Shown here: positions 37,742 to 48,880 of the stretch, piece after piece
Layout of the letters: every line of letters starts with the position of its first letter
How positions within the stretch are numbered: the stretch's first letter is position 1
DNA from: Rhynchosporium graminicola
Lineage: Eukaryota > Ascomycota > Leotiomycetes > Helotiales > Ploettnerulaceae
Assembly: GCA_900074885.1 (NCBI GenBank)
Contig: FJUW01000039.1
Coordinates: forward strand, 310,001 to 374,000
Reading direction: 5' to 3'
Length of the DNA: 64,000 nucleotides
Translations under genes and position numbers: made by a program
Notes under the pieces: model-generated
Database searches by the model: none
Told to the model about the DNA's origin: nothing
What the model saw: the letters and a program-made list of their open reading frames with translations, nothing else

Positions 37742-40700
37742 ATGGTAAGTTCGAATCACACCCCCTACGTGGCCTAGCGCTCCAGGCACGTGGAAAGGCA
37801 GTCCCTCCAGCATTTTTCCCTCTCACTATTGCCCCACAACCTCATTTTCCAAATCTACACTATATTGTCCTCCAACCCAGCTTCGATCTTACATTGACGT
37901 GTTTTAGGACCCCTCCAACGGTCAGTTGCACAAGCAATACGCTGGAGGCAACGTCATCACATCGGCAGACCCGCTGTGCGATTTCCAGTGCGTTGACATC
38001 CCCCCAGTACCCCAAGGGCGCGTCGATCAGTCACTCTTCGTCCCAGAAACCCGAATCTACCCTCACCCATATATCGAATCGCCCGAGAGATCTATCTCTG
38101 GCCCAGGTGATATCCGTCCACCAGGACCAAGAAAGTCTCCGCAGAAGGTGGTTTTCAAGGTTCCAGCACCTGTTACCACGCGATCTTACCACCACCCATA
38201 CGTCAAGGTTCCCGACTATTCATCTTCCGAAGACGACGATCTTCCTTCACCGCGACCAAAAGGTTCTCAGAACAAAGCGATTTCCCAGGTTCCATATTCT
38301 GACGACGAAGATCTCCCTCCTCCACCATCCAAGGCTTCCCAGAGCAAGGCGGTCACAAAGGCTCCTTTCCTACCTTGGGCTCAGCCTGCATCAAAGGTTG
38401 AAAAGCCAATAGATGAAAAAGCACAGAAGATTCTTAAGTTAGTCATCTCAACACAATCATCATCTCATATCAATCCTCTCTTTTCTCGAGCTTCACCTCG
38501 TCTTCCTATTCCTCTCCCCGCCGTTTCTTTTACTGGAAACTTAAAGCTAATACGAACCAGTATCCTCCATTTCAACACTCTTCTAGCAGAGAGTGGTATT
38601 ATCCGTAATTTTTCCCCCTACAGCAGCGTATCCCCTTCTGCTGTTATTTTATACAAATTCTGATCACTAATAAAATAATAGCTGCACATAGGGTTCAATG
38701 GTTGTGGGCGGTACCTGAAGAGATGTACCATCCATGGATGAAGTACACTGAGGTCCAGGCAGAAGAAATCGTATCGAACGCCGAGGCTAACACTATGTGG
38801 AAAGGCAACAAGACAGCATTTGTATTTCCTGGCGGTGGCAACTTGTTCACGACGTACAATGGCAAATTGCTCGATAGATGGGTGCATGCTACAGTAGAGG
38901 CAATCAACAAGAGCATGAGAGCCAGCGCAGCTGATAGCTCTCGTTTAAGACATACTGATGACAATAAGGTCTGGGAAATTGTAAGTTACACCACTCGTGT
39001 AGGAAATTCACATAAACTGATCGCAACAGGGCTGCAATTTCGCCATATTCTCCCTTTCCGACCGTGTAAAGCTTCAGAATACAGCTATCGTCCCATACGA
39101 GGTTATTGGAACCTGTGATCAAGCTCGAAATTTCTTCAAGTCCGAGGAGACGTTACGCAAACTCGCTCATCTCGATCTACTCAGTAAGCAATATGTCTTT
39201 CTGTAACAATAAAAACTAACTGTGCTAGCTATGTTCGAGCTCCCAGACATTATGCCAGGCCAGGAGCTCTCCAAAATCGCATTCGCCTTCTTTAAGGGCC
39301 ATGAGATCCCTGAGAATGTTGAACTCCTACCCGTCAGCCCTGATGCCTGCCCCAAGGAATACCACATTGACTATGAAGGCCGTAGTGACAGATCTAAGGT
39401 TGTCAAGTCTAAGCCTCTTCAAGATCCTGTCCTAGCTTTGTTTCTTCAGGATGTTATGATCTCAAACCACCTCGAGTACATCCGGGTCGAGAACTTACGC
39501 ACCTTGTCTGGACAAATGCCAGTAAGACCTGGTTGCGGTTCTTCTGATATCACGACGAAGCTGAAGGCTAGAGAGCATTGGATCGGAAAGCGGGCCCTAA
39601 TTCAAAGTTCTGCGGCTCGACACATACGACAGCAGAGACGAAGTGCAACTTGGTGGTATAGGCAAGCAAACGGCCCCGCTCCCAGCCTCAATCTCATCAA
39701 CTGCGTCCCAAATTTGATCAAGGTCATTGAGGCTGGCCCCGGTTCATCATACTTGTCTCTGAATTGTTCCGATCGAGCCTCGGGTACAAATGGACGCATC
39801 AGTAACCCGAAACCCACTCCAGAGGAAACTGTGAGAAAAACAAAGTCGAAAAAGTCAAAGAGCAAGGGAAAGCCGAAGAATAGCAATGCTGTTGCTATTA
39901 CTGGGATTTTTCTTTCCCCTAACGAGGAATCATCATCAATCTTGCCACCATCAGCGTCGGATAGCTCGCAAACTAGGCCAACTGAGCTTGGAGTTTCTGC
40001 AGAGGAGAATACAATCGTGGGCCCAAATCTTGAGGAGTCCACCACTTTTACAGCAGCAGCAGTTCTTGACGCCGTCTCCAGCGGTGCTCTTGCACTCTCT
40101 TCCCAACCTACTTCTCCTGGTCCGGTCCCTGTCGCCCCTGAGGGCATGAGCAAAAAGAACAAGAAGAAACAGAAGGAGGTCTTGAACGACAGTCCTTCTT
40201 CTTCAAACCCAACCCCTTCTGAATCAAGATCTCAGGGGCAGTCCACTGTTAAAGTAATTGTTGGCGAGCTTGTTGAGGATCCTAAGACTGAGGATAAGTC
40301 TGGCAAGAAGCCAGGACCGGTTGCCTTTACTGAAGACAATATTCCATCTGTATCACTTGAAAAGCCCCTCGCCAAGTCTGATGATGTACATGGCATCAAT
40401 GCGCTCGGTATCAGTATGCCCATGGACTCTGAAGTCGGCACGTGGGAGACAGTGAAGTCTCGATCTACTCAAAAGCAAAAGGTGACCGTGCAAGCAAGCT
40501 TCATAGCTGCAAGAGGAAACATGAAGGGACCAGCAAGAACTTCGCGGTATATGTCCAACCAGCTAAATATGCACCGGGCTTCGAAGATCGTAATTTCTAA
40601 TTCGCAGAGTGGTCAAAAATCGAAGATCGGCTCTGTCGTAAAGCCTACAGCTACTAAGCCAAATGAAATTCGATTATTCGACCCCAACGAGTTCCCTGCA

Positions 40701-43700
40701 ATGCCCACGCCTGCAAACGACAAGATCAAGGTCTCTGCCAAGGACACAGTCTACGATACAAAGAGAGTTGTTTCGCAGAACTCTCCAGCTTCCGAGTCAG
40801 CCATCGCCAATACACAGGCTCTTTCCGCAACCCTTCATAACATACCCAAGGTTTCCGGTACGACTACACCTAAGCTTGAATCTAGTGCCGCTGCCATACC
40901 AGACGATCCAGATCTTGGGGACCTGTACGGAGCTTCTCCCCCCAGGAGAACTCGCACTGCTGCGGTCAAGGAAAAAGTTGCTTCGACCGCTCCTGCTAAA
41001 TTAATCAAGGATGACACTTCTCCACCTAAGTCGACGAACGCTGCTCAAGTAGATATTAAGTCAGCTGTTCCACTATACTCGATAAAGGTCCCCAAACATA
41101 GAGAGCGCCTTATCGCTGTTCCTGACATCGGTATGAAGGTAGACAAGAAGCAATCGTCCGTCGTACCGTGGAGTACGGGTAAGGAGACATCTCTGACCGG
41201 CTCAACGGATCCTACCAGCTCTCGGGCCCTTGAGGCGCCGGTTTTCTCAGAGAAATCTGAGCCGAATGCTGGCGAGAAGACCGCTACAAAGGCTGCCAGC
41301 ATTTCGAACCCAAAGCTTGATGCCCAGCCCTTGATTTCATCTAAAATCGAGGCTGAAGGTTTTATTTCCGGTATCTTGGAAGCAAAGATCAAGATTGCAA
41401 TTCCTACAGCTGAAGGCTTGAATCTCGCAATAGGCAAGGCAAACGCTCCAATTAATGCGCAATCCGGCGGTGTAGCTACAGCTAAAAACTCAACATCAAA
41501 CAAGTACAAAAGAAAGGCCAAAGAGGGCAAATCATCAAACAATTCCATGGTCGCAGGTCCAATCCCAGGTTCAAGTCGGTCATTGGACAAAGGCAAGAGC
41601 AATGACTCTGCTGCTTTGCTAATGACCGTTACCGCTGAGACCTCTACCAAGTCTGATGATGAACAGGCTTGTGCTTCGACTTCTGTTCCTACCCATACAG
41701 GCGGACGCAAGAAAAATAATAGGAATAAGAGTTTCCACAAGGGCAGAAAGGATGGCTCTACCTCAGATTCGATTTATGCCGGCCTATCTACCACAACATT
41801 ACCAGCCGAAATACAGAAGCTTCCGGCTTTGGACCAGAACGTCAATTCCTCTAGAGATAGCTCTGCTGACGAGCGAAGCACTAAGGTGGAGAGCATTGTG
41901 ACTGCTGTAACATCACCCAGCCATGCCATGTCACAGTCTGTCCCTACTAGTACCAAGATCCTTGTCGAGAGTAGCGGTGGGCCAAAGGGTTTCTTGCCAA
42001 AGCCAGTGGTCGCCTCGGAGCAGATCATCCCCCATATGGTTCTGTCGGCTTCAAAGTCTTCCGCTCAGAAGCCAGAAAAAAAGGATTTCAAGAAACCAGA
42101 GATAAGTTCTGTACCTACTGATCTTGCTTGGGCGGATTTGTGTTCTCCCGCGAAGCCAGGATATCTCAAGCAGCGTCGCCTGTCTGCAGGTAATACTCAG
42201 CCAGATGAGGATGATCTGGAGGATACTGCTCCGTTGCCTATTCGACGTCGCAGTAGTATCTCAGCTGCCACTCCACCGGTGCGTTTACAATTCGGACAGC
42301 TTACACCTCTCATTACCAGCTCATCTGCTACTGGTGACGATCCTTTCATCAGCGGAGTTACTGAATTTGGGGATGCTGAAGTTTCATACCTATCCTCCAG
42401 TACGGATGGTGATGTTGACCTACGAGATTCCCGTGCATCCCCTGGAACTCACGCTACTCCTCGGACTGACCTGATGCATACGCCATTGTCTCCAGATGAT
42501 TATAATGGTGAACCCTACGTCAACATTCTTGGCCACGAGGTTACATTGTTTAGAAGAGACGCTGAGATTTCCGGCTTCCAAGGCCAGAAGCATCATCAAC
42601 GAGCCTCATCTGTTACTGCACAAGGTAGTCGATTCGTGGCTCCACATTACAGCTCTAGGGCCTCCCTTGAAATTGATCATGCTGGCGATATTCGAGCTCC
42701 AGGACACTCTAGCCATGATTTTCAGAACCCCTTTAACATCAACAGTGGCCAAGGAGCTCATAGTCATCCCCAGCCTACAGTTTACGGCGCTCCCCAGGTC
42801 AGAACACATGGTGTTCAGAAGGATGGCCAAGTAGGACAAGCATCGACAAGCAACCAGTCACTTGGAGGTGATCTGAAGGGCAAGGGACCGGAGAAGGGCA
42901 CACAAGGTGGCATCAATCAAGGTCTTTCGCCAATTCCAGAAGCCCCACTCAATTCCGAAGCTGAGGCTGCATCTGTGTACGACCATAATCCACCAACCAA
43001 GTGCAGCTTCTGTGAGGATACCAAGGTCCCGACTGCGGATAACCCCTTCCACTTCTGTCCATTGTGTGGGGTGGACTCAAGCTCTCCTCGTTACTGTTCT
43101 GTTGCCTGTCTCTTAGCAAACGCTTGGGAGCACACTGGCTCTTGTCTTAACACGGCAGCCTACAATACCAATTCAAATACCAACCTAGGTCCTACGTACA
43201 GTTGGATCCCTTTTCCTATGACTAACTGTCACTACATGCCTGACAGTCCCGAGAAGTACCGCCAGAAGATTTTCGCTATATTCTGCAAGTTCGGCGAAGT
43301 TCCTGATATTCGGTATGCCCATTCTAGGAAGTGGCCGGATATTGATTGGTCTCGAATCATGCCGTCGTGTGCGCGTACATCCGTTGGAGACTACCACATC
43401 TTCAAGTCTTCAGCCATCGAGAGTGGTCGTCAACAAAACCCGTCGAAGGCTCATGTCATTTGCGTAGGTTTCTTAATTCCTTCCCAACTATACCTAGCTA
43501 ACCTTCCCTAGACTATTAACCTCCCTAATCGCGATGGAGGCGTCAACATGCAACTGATGATCACCCGTGCTCTCAACGTCGCTTTTGTCACTCATGACGC
43601 TCAAGTCATCTGGTTCCTTAGCAGAATCCTACGATACGTTCTGCAGCCACACTACTTCCAGAACTTCATGGCAACCGAGCCGCAGCTGGTTGTCATGGCA

Positions 43701-43871
43701 GAATTCAAGTCTCAGTTCTTCAAGGAATTTGGAGTCGCAATCAACGACAATGAACCCTTCATGGTCAACCCTGCCGCTGAATTTGCGACCATCCATGATA
43801 GCATATCCCGCTTCGAGATCGGCTTGGGAAGTCTCCAGTACTGGCTCAATGTCTTTTACAATCGGGTCTAA
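37742..43871 (+). CDS. 1856-residue protein, mostly disordered, C-terminal MYND-like zinc finger
   Basis: Six exons: 37742-37744 (only the ATG), 37908-38437, 38692-38980, 39030-39183, 39229-43463 and 43512-43871. All phases close to a TAA at 43869. Function unknown. Residues about 178-520 look folded (WLWAVPEEMYHPWMKYTEV, AFVFPGGGNLFTTYNGKLLD, FELPDIMPGQELSKIAFAFF). Residues about 540-1560 are low-complexity Ser/Thr/Pro/Lys with KKSKSKGKPK-type basic runs. A zinc-binding cluster lies at 1584-1631: CSFC, 14 residues, CPLC, then YCSVAC and HTGSC, the Cys/His order of an MYND finger. A folded tail follows (EKYRQKIFAIFCKFGEVPDIRYA, then NRDGGVNMQLMITRALN). Introns 1 (163 bp) and 2 (254 bp) are long for this window. 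The stop at 43871 is the simplest 3' end, but a further splice just before it is possible. Confidence 0.75.
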
Positions 43872-45234
43872 AGTAGCAGACGGACGATGGATAGGCTTGG
43901 TAACAGGAGAACCCCTCTCCGTTCCCAACTATTGCTTTAACTTGCTATGTTTGGTTGGCGCAACCTTCTGGATTTTTCGGTTGGTACATGGTGCTCCTTT
44001 CGTAATCTCACCTACAACAGAGGACATTCTCAATCTTTCATCGGAGTACACGATTCTCTTCGGAGTTCACCCAGCGAAAGATACCCACCCCTTCGACTTC
44101 CCTTGGAGATTCGGATTCTGTTTTCTTTTCAAGGAGTTCACACGGAACTGGTATTCACCTTTGTTCAATGGAGGGAGCACGTATGGAAGGCGGATTAGAG
44201 CACTCGTGGGGCTTTTGATGGACTCATGGATGACGATTTGCTTTTCTTGCTGGTTCGTTCGTTGGTCATGGGGTATGGCGCTATTCTTTTCTTTTCCTCT
44301 TCCCAAAATTGGTGTCACGATGGATGAAATGATGAATGATGAGTCATGGATAATGGGTGGGAGAGGGAAGCTGGTGCTGCAGACTGCTCTCTCAGCTAAT
44401 GATGACATCTTCATGCGGATATAGGTCTGGAGGTTGTACAACAGCGAGAAACAAAATCCTCCTACCTAGTATCTCGCACACTACGAATGTAATAATAAAA
44501 GCTTTTACAGCAAATGCTGTGCTCTATGATCTGCCGTGAAGTATGAAAAGCGATGATTGTCGTATTACGAACCTCTGTCATGCAACCTCCAAGATTCTAA
44601 TCTGATAATTTGATTTCTAACGCGGGGAATCCATTGGATGGATGGCTCTGGGTATCGGTGAGGAAGTCTATATTCTCATTGTAATATCTGCTGCTAAGGC
44701 ATGATGTAAGATTACAATATGTAGGATGTAAAATAATTGCGGAATACGGTAGATGTGAGGGGCCATGATTATGCTACAGTTTCATGGAAGGGAAGGGATG
44801 ATCCTAAAGTTCGTATGCTCTATCAGATAAATCAAAAGGCAGTAGTCTTCCACAAAGTTCTACAGTCTGCTTCAAAGGAAAGGAGGCGAAGTGAGCGTTT
44901 CTCGGATCGGCATGATTTCAAATGGAGGTAGGATAATTTCCACAGCTATCTGCAGCTTCGGAAGAGTCCAGGATGTCACGCTAGATTTATGGTTGATGGT
45001 TCACGGTTGAAGTGATGTCCTTTTCCTAACGCTGGGATACGTACCAATCCGACCAGACCAAGCCATACCAGCCCCTACCAGCCCACACCATTCCATGTTG
45101 GTATGCCAATCCATTCCATTCGTCATTCATCATTCCCCAAGCCCCCAACGCCGTGTGTAACAAAGTCGAAGTTGATAAATGCAAGCACCCAATCATCCCA
45201 GCCAAGTCTCACACTCAACTGACGCAAAGTATTA
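43872..45234. other. 1.4 kb gene-free region, 3' flank of the MYND-like gene
   Basis: Two overlapping frames stay open to 44198 and 44424, but the composition is Phe/Trp-rich and unlike a protein, and neither has a start of its own. I read them as 3' UTR. Near 45050-45120 there are short CCA/CAT-rich repeats (variants of ccataccagcccctaccag). Confidence 0.45.
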
Positions 45235-45864
45235 CTAATCCTTCTTCTCTCCCTCAATGACAGTGTCAAACTTCGGCTTCAACAGCGCCTCCAAATCCGG
45301 CCTACCATTCCCAGCGGCACCAGCACGGGACAAGGTACGACGACGAATGAACTCAATCGACTTCTTGCGCTCATTCTTGATAGATTCTCGACGTTGACGA
45401 GCCTCCTGAAGTGACAAGGGAGAAGCTTCATTTTGGAGTTGAGAAGCGATGGCGGCGACTTGGTTGGAGCTGAGAAGGTCGGATTGGATTTCGGCTTCGG
45501 TGAGCGACTTGGACTTGCCTTGAGTCTCCTTTGGGGCTGGCAGGAAGGCGGGGAACTGATTGGCATAACGATATTAGTAAGTGTGTGATATTGGTGGTGG
45601 GGATGTGGTAGGAAAAGTGAGATGTGTAGAATGTAAACTTGTACCTTCTCAGCTTCGGACTGGAGGCGCAAAAGGCCAGGTCGGTGTCTTTGTGGAGTCG
45701 GGGCAACCAGAGCTCCGATGGCTGGGGGACTGTTGGGTGGAGTGACTGGATCGAAGAGTATTAGCCGTTTTGTTTTGAGAAGTGTATTGACTTGGATATT
45801 CGGATCTGAACAACCTCATACAGAGAATGGAGAAGCTTGACGTACTTTCTTCAGGGACAGCCAT
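45235..45864 (-). CDS. small charged protein, unknown
   Basis: Three exons: 45846-45864, 45645-45745 and 45235-45555, giving 146 residues, phases closing. The sequence starts MAVPEEITPPNSPPAIGALV. It contains RHRPGLLRLQSEAEK, a mid section with LTEAEIQSDLLSSNQVAAIASQ, and then a basic helix ending RRESIKNERKKSIEFIRRRT. The C-terminus is NGRPDLEALLKPKFDTVIEG. The Pro-rich start, helical centre and long basic helix give the impression of a conserved fungal protein. I recognise no named family. The exon joins and the clean tail make it a real gene. Confidence 0.68.
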
Positions 45865-46613
45865 TTTGCTTGACTTAGTTATGGTTGCTGTGTGATATTC
45901 TTCTATTGTTCGTAAGAGGAGGAAATCTGTATCGACGTTGTGTGTTGCTTCTGCTATTTTTATTGTTCAGGAAGATGCGCTCCGATATTACTGCGCTTTG
46001 AGACATAATAGGCAGACAAGAAGTGACTAGGGTTTGCCAAGACTTGTATTGTTTCGATCACCTGAGCTATTGTGAATTCGAAGACATTAATATGAAAGCA
46101 ATAAGAGAAGGTTCAGTTGAAAGGTGACGGCGCAGGCTAGAAGTATCCGGGGGCAAAGATATGAAAGGCTCAAGGGGATACTTGGAGCGAGGTTTACTTT
46201 CTGGTAGCATCGAGTAGACTCTAGTAGACTCTGTTTTTTATGGTATTAGTAGAAATAACAGTGTGTCCATAGTGACTCAAGACTAAAATCATATATAAAT
46301 CAAGGTATGATAGCCAAGCTGCTAGCTTAGTAAACAAGTGAGTGATTTGGGTTGCTAGTTATAGCATAGGATCAGGCCGTTCAATATATTGCTACAACAG
46401 GTGATAATTAGATTTGGACACGTTTAGAGACAGCAAGGCTAATGTATAGATAAAGATAAGTACTACAGGATGCTTGATAATAGGGAACAGAAGTAGTGGG
46501 GATATGAGTGATATGAAAGAGAAATCAAAGTATATCCTAAAGATCCACTCTATAGCTAGAACACCGCATTATATAATATCAAATACTTTCCAAATCCCAC
46601 GATTGTAACATTC
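45865..46613. other. AT-rich intergenic, upstream of small charged gene
   Basis: The upstream region of the small charged protein grades into an AT-rich stretch from about 46200 with many TA steps. No frame or intact repeat found. Confidence 0.4.
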
Positions 46614-46820
46614 ATGTCTGCTAAGACCAAAGGCGCGATTGCAGTAGTAGATAATAAAGAGTAGGAGGAAGCAAAGAAAACTCTTATTTCCAAGGGAGTC
46701 AACGAATCCGCAGACTAAATCGCGGAGCAGGCTTTGTTAAAACGCTTTGAAACAACAATCGACGCTTTGAAAAGTATACAAACAGAAGATATGGTAATAT
46801 CTGCACGTATGTATCATTGA
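46614..46820 (+). pseudogene. relic reading frame with two internal stops
   Basis: From an ATG at 46614 one frame gives coding-like sequence (MSAKTKGAIAVVDNKE, EEAKKTLISKGVNESAD, IAEQALLKRFETTIDALKSI). It is interrupted by TAG at 46662-46664 and TAA at 46716-46718, and ends at TGA 46818-46820. Both internal stops would be Gln codons (CAG, CAA) after one C-to-T change in CpA context, the signature of repeat-induced point mutation. A further coding-like patch in another frame (EEAFVPEAASLSRTLKH, near 46835-46885) may be a later exon. The surroundings are AT-rich. Family unknown; a decayed repeat-borne gene is the likely reading. Confidence 0.5.
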
Positions 46821-47293
46821 TATATACGTAGTGAAGAAGCATTCGTCCCTGAAGCCGCAAGTCTTTCTAGAACACTGAAGCATCCTTCACATGAAAAAAT
46901 AAACGTAGCTTGAACATAATCTTTGACGAAACTCTTCTAAGATACTGGAGTCAGGCTGCCAACAGCTTCCATATAGATTATATAAGTCTTGAATTCTTCT
47001 CAAAATCTTGAGAGAAGCACTTGCAAAGACGAACAGATATCGATGTCGTACACGTGAGGAGGTAATGTCGTCTCATTTCATCCCGGGCCGCGTGCAGCCG
47101 CCCTCTTGGCACTACAATAGAAGCTCGAGCCCATGTCAAAAATTAATTTGAAAACATTCACTCGGCCATTATCATCATCATCATCATCACCATCACCATT
47201 GTCACCGGCCTCGACACACGAGCACCAGCACCAGCACACGCACACAACGTAACATACTCGAAAAAACACCATACACACCTAAATCATAAAATC
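46821..47293. other. relic flank and MGE1 promoter/leader
   Basis: The left part may hold the second patch of the relic described for 46614. The right part is the MGE1 upstream region and contains the ATC/ACC microsatellite listed separately. Confidence 0.4.
47171..47199 (+). repeat. ATC/CAC trinucleotide microsatellite
   Basis: Six ATC units followed by CAC/CAT variants, about 100 bp before the MGE1 start. A further CAC/CAG-rich stretch lies at 47210-47250. Probably within the promoter or 5' leader. Confidence 0.8.
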
Positions 47294-48144
47294 ATGATTC
47301 AAAGAACTCTCCTTCGCCAAACCCGAGTCCTGAGCTCCAGCATCCGCTCAGCAGCACCACGAACCTCTCTCGCGCGCCCTCAATTCAACCCTGCGCCCAT
47401 TTCGCTGGGCATATCGCGGCAAGGGGCAACAAGATGCTATAGCTCTGAGCCTGAAGCGGAAAAGGACGAGGATGTAAAGAAGGACGAGAAGAGTACTGAG
47501 GCTGAGGATCCGTTGAAGAAGGAGCTGGAGGCGAAAAATAAGGAGATTCTGGACCTGAAGGTTAGTTTGGTCGCCACATTTCGATCTTGCCCTCGCAAGC
47601 CCCGTCGAGTATGGATGGCGTTGCATTTGGCCTGGGATAAGACAGAATCCTATTGAATTCCAGTACGGCGCAGCAGCTAACATGCTTTTTACAGGATAGA
47701 TATTTACGCTCCGTCGCCGAATTCCGCAACCTTCAAGAACGTACTAAACGCGACATGCAATCCGCAAAAGACTTCGCCATCCAGAAATTCGCAAAAGACC
47801 TCGTCGAGAGCATTGATAATCTAGATCGTGCACTAGAGATGGTGCCTCAAGAAAAGATCAATGCAGCCGAGAAGGACGAGAATGTCAAGGATCTCCTGGC
47901 ATTATACGACGGCTTGAAGATGACAGAAGGCATCCTGATGAACACGCTGAAGAAACACGGGTTAGAGAGATTCGATCCCAGCGTGGAGTCAGAGAAGTTC
48001 AATCCCAATGAACATGAAGCGACTTTCATGACGCCGATGCAGGGAAAGGAGGACAACACTGTGTTTTTGACACAGCAGAAGGGTTTTAAGCTTAATGGAA
48101 GGATACTGCGAGCTGCAAAGGTGGGTGTGGTAAAGAACTCGTAG
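47294..48144 (+). CDS. MGE1: mitochondrial GrpE, nucleotide-exchange factor of Hsp70
   Basis: Two exons: 47294-47560 and 47695-48144, giving 238 residues. The 134 bp intron keeps phase. Mge1 releases ADP from matrix Hsp70 (Ssc1) during protein import and folding. The first 55 residues are basic and Ser-rich (RQTRVLSSSIRSAAPRTSLARP...RCYSS), a mitochondrial presequence. After an acidic spacer (EPEAEKDEDVKKDEK) comes the long GrpE coiled-coil helix, DRYLRSVAEFRNLQERTKRD, then FAKDLVESIDNLDRAL. The beta domain ends GLERFDPSVESEKFNPNEHEA, a clear GrpE feature, and the tail is GRILRAAKVGVVKN. Length and order match other fungal Mge1. Confidence 0.96.
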
Positions 48145-48880
48145 ATGGGTCCTAGGTCACTCCGTCTTTACATCGATTCGAGGCTAGGAGAGAATGGATA
48201 GTAAGAAACAAATAAGCTTGATTGGCATCTCCGGCGTCAATTCATTAATAACGGTGGGACATTGTATATGTACGAATGGTGGGAATGGGAGGCAATGCCA
48301 GGCGTTGGATTCGAACCGTTCGATATGGGTGTATCATAACTCGCTGCTCCTCTCAATGGCGGTAAAAAAAAGTTGGGATTCTCTAACTGCCTTGCTTTTG
48401 CATAGATTTCAGCATGGCAGGTAGCATCCTCACATATAAGGCTTCGCAGACTCTCGAATGGGTTTACAAGGTCTTATGGTCCTTATAATGTACAGAATCT
48501 GTATGCGCAGCTTCTTCGCCACGTATCGTGCGCTTCATTATTGTCCCTCGTGGTTTATCCTCGTGACACTGCCCGCTGCTTGTAACGTTCACACAGGATG
48601 TATATTGCTTAATGTGTACAGATTTACACTACTTAAACAAGCTCGAAATTGGTTGGAGAGAGAAAGTCTACGTCTCATCATCGTGACTAGAGTGATGGAC
48701 AGTGGATCAAAAAGATCAGGGAATTCGCATGAAATAGGAACAAAATATGAGGAGAAAGGTAAGCATGATGCTTGGATGCAAAATTTAGAACCCAGAGGCG
48801 GGCAGGAAAGCAGGAACAACGTCATGGTACAAAAGACATCCGGCAAATACAGCCAAACCGTCCACACCTCCAGGACCCGT
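48145..48880. other. intergenic between MGE1 and the six-exon unknown gene, convergent
   Basis: No supported frame. A GGTTCGAATCC-like match near 48300 on the minus strand lacks the other arms of a tRNA. Confidence 0.4.

Noticed and set aside
37687..38412. 241-codon plus-strand frame overlapping exon 2 of the MYND-like gene
   Set aside because: Out of frame with the spliced gene; its Pro/Thr/Arg composition is a frame-shift shadow of exon 2.
39602..40162. 186-codon minus-strand frame
   Set aside because: Also antisense to the long exon of the same gene; composition mirrors the repeats of the sense strand.
41045..41740. 231-codon minus-strand frame inside the MYND-like gene
   Set aside because: Antisense shadow of a Ser/Thr/Ala-rich exon; no start context, domain or splice support.
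43567..44424. 285-codon plus-strand frame overlapping the end of the MYND-like gene
   Set aside because: Begins in a different frame inside exon 6 without a proper start; the part after 43871 is Phe/Trp-rich and looks like 3' UTR.
48290..48330. tRNA T-loop-like sequence on the minus strand
   Set aside because: No acceptor stem, D arm or anticodon arm could be folded around it.
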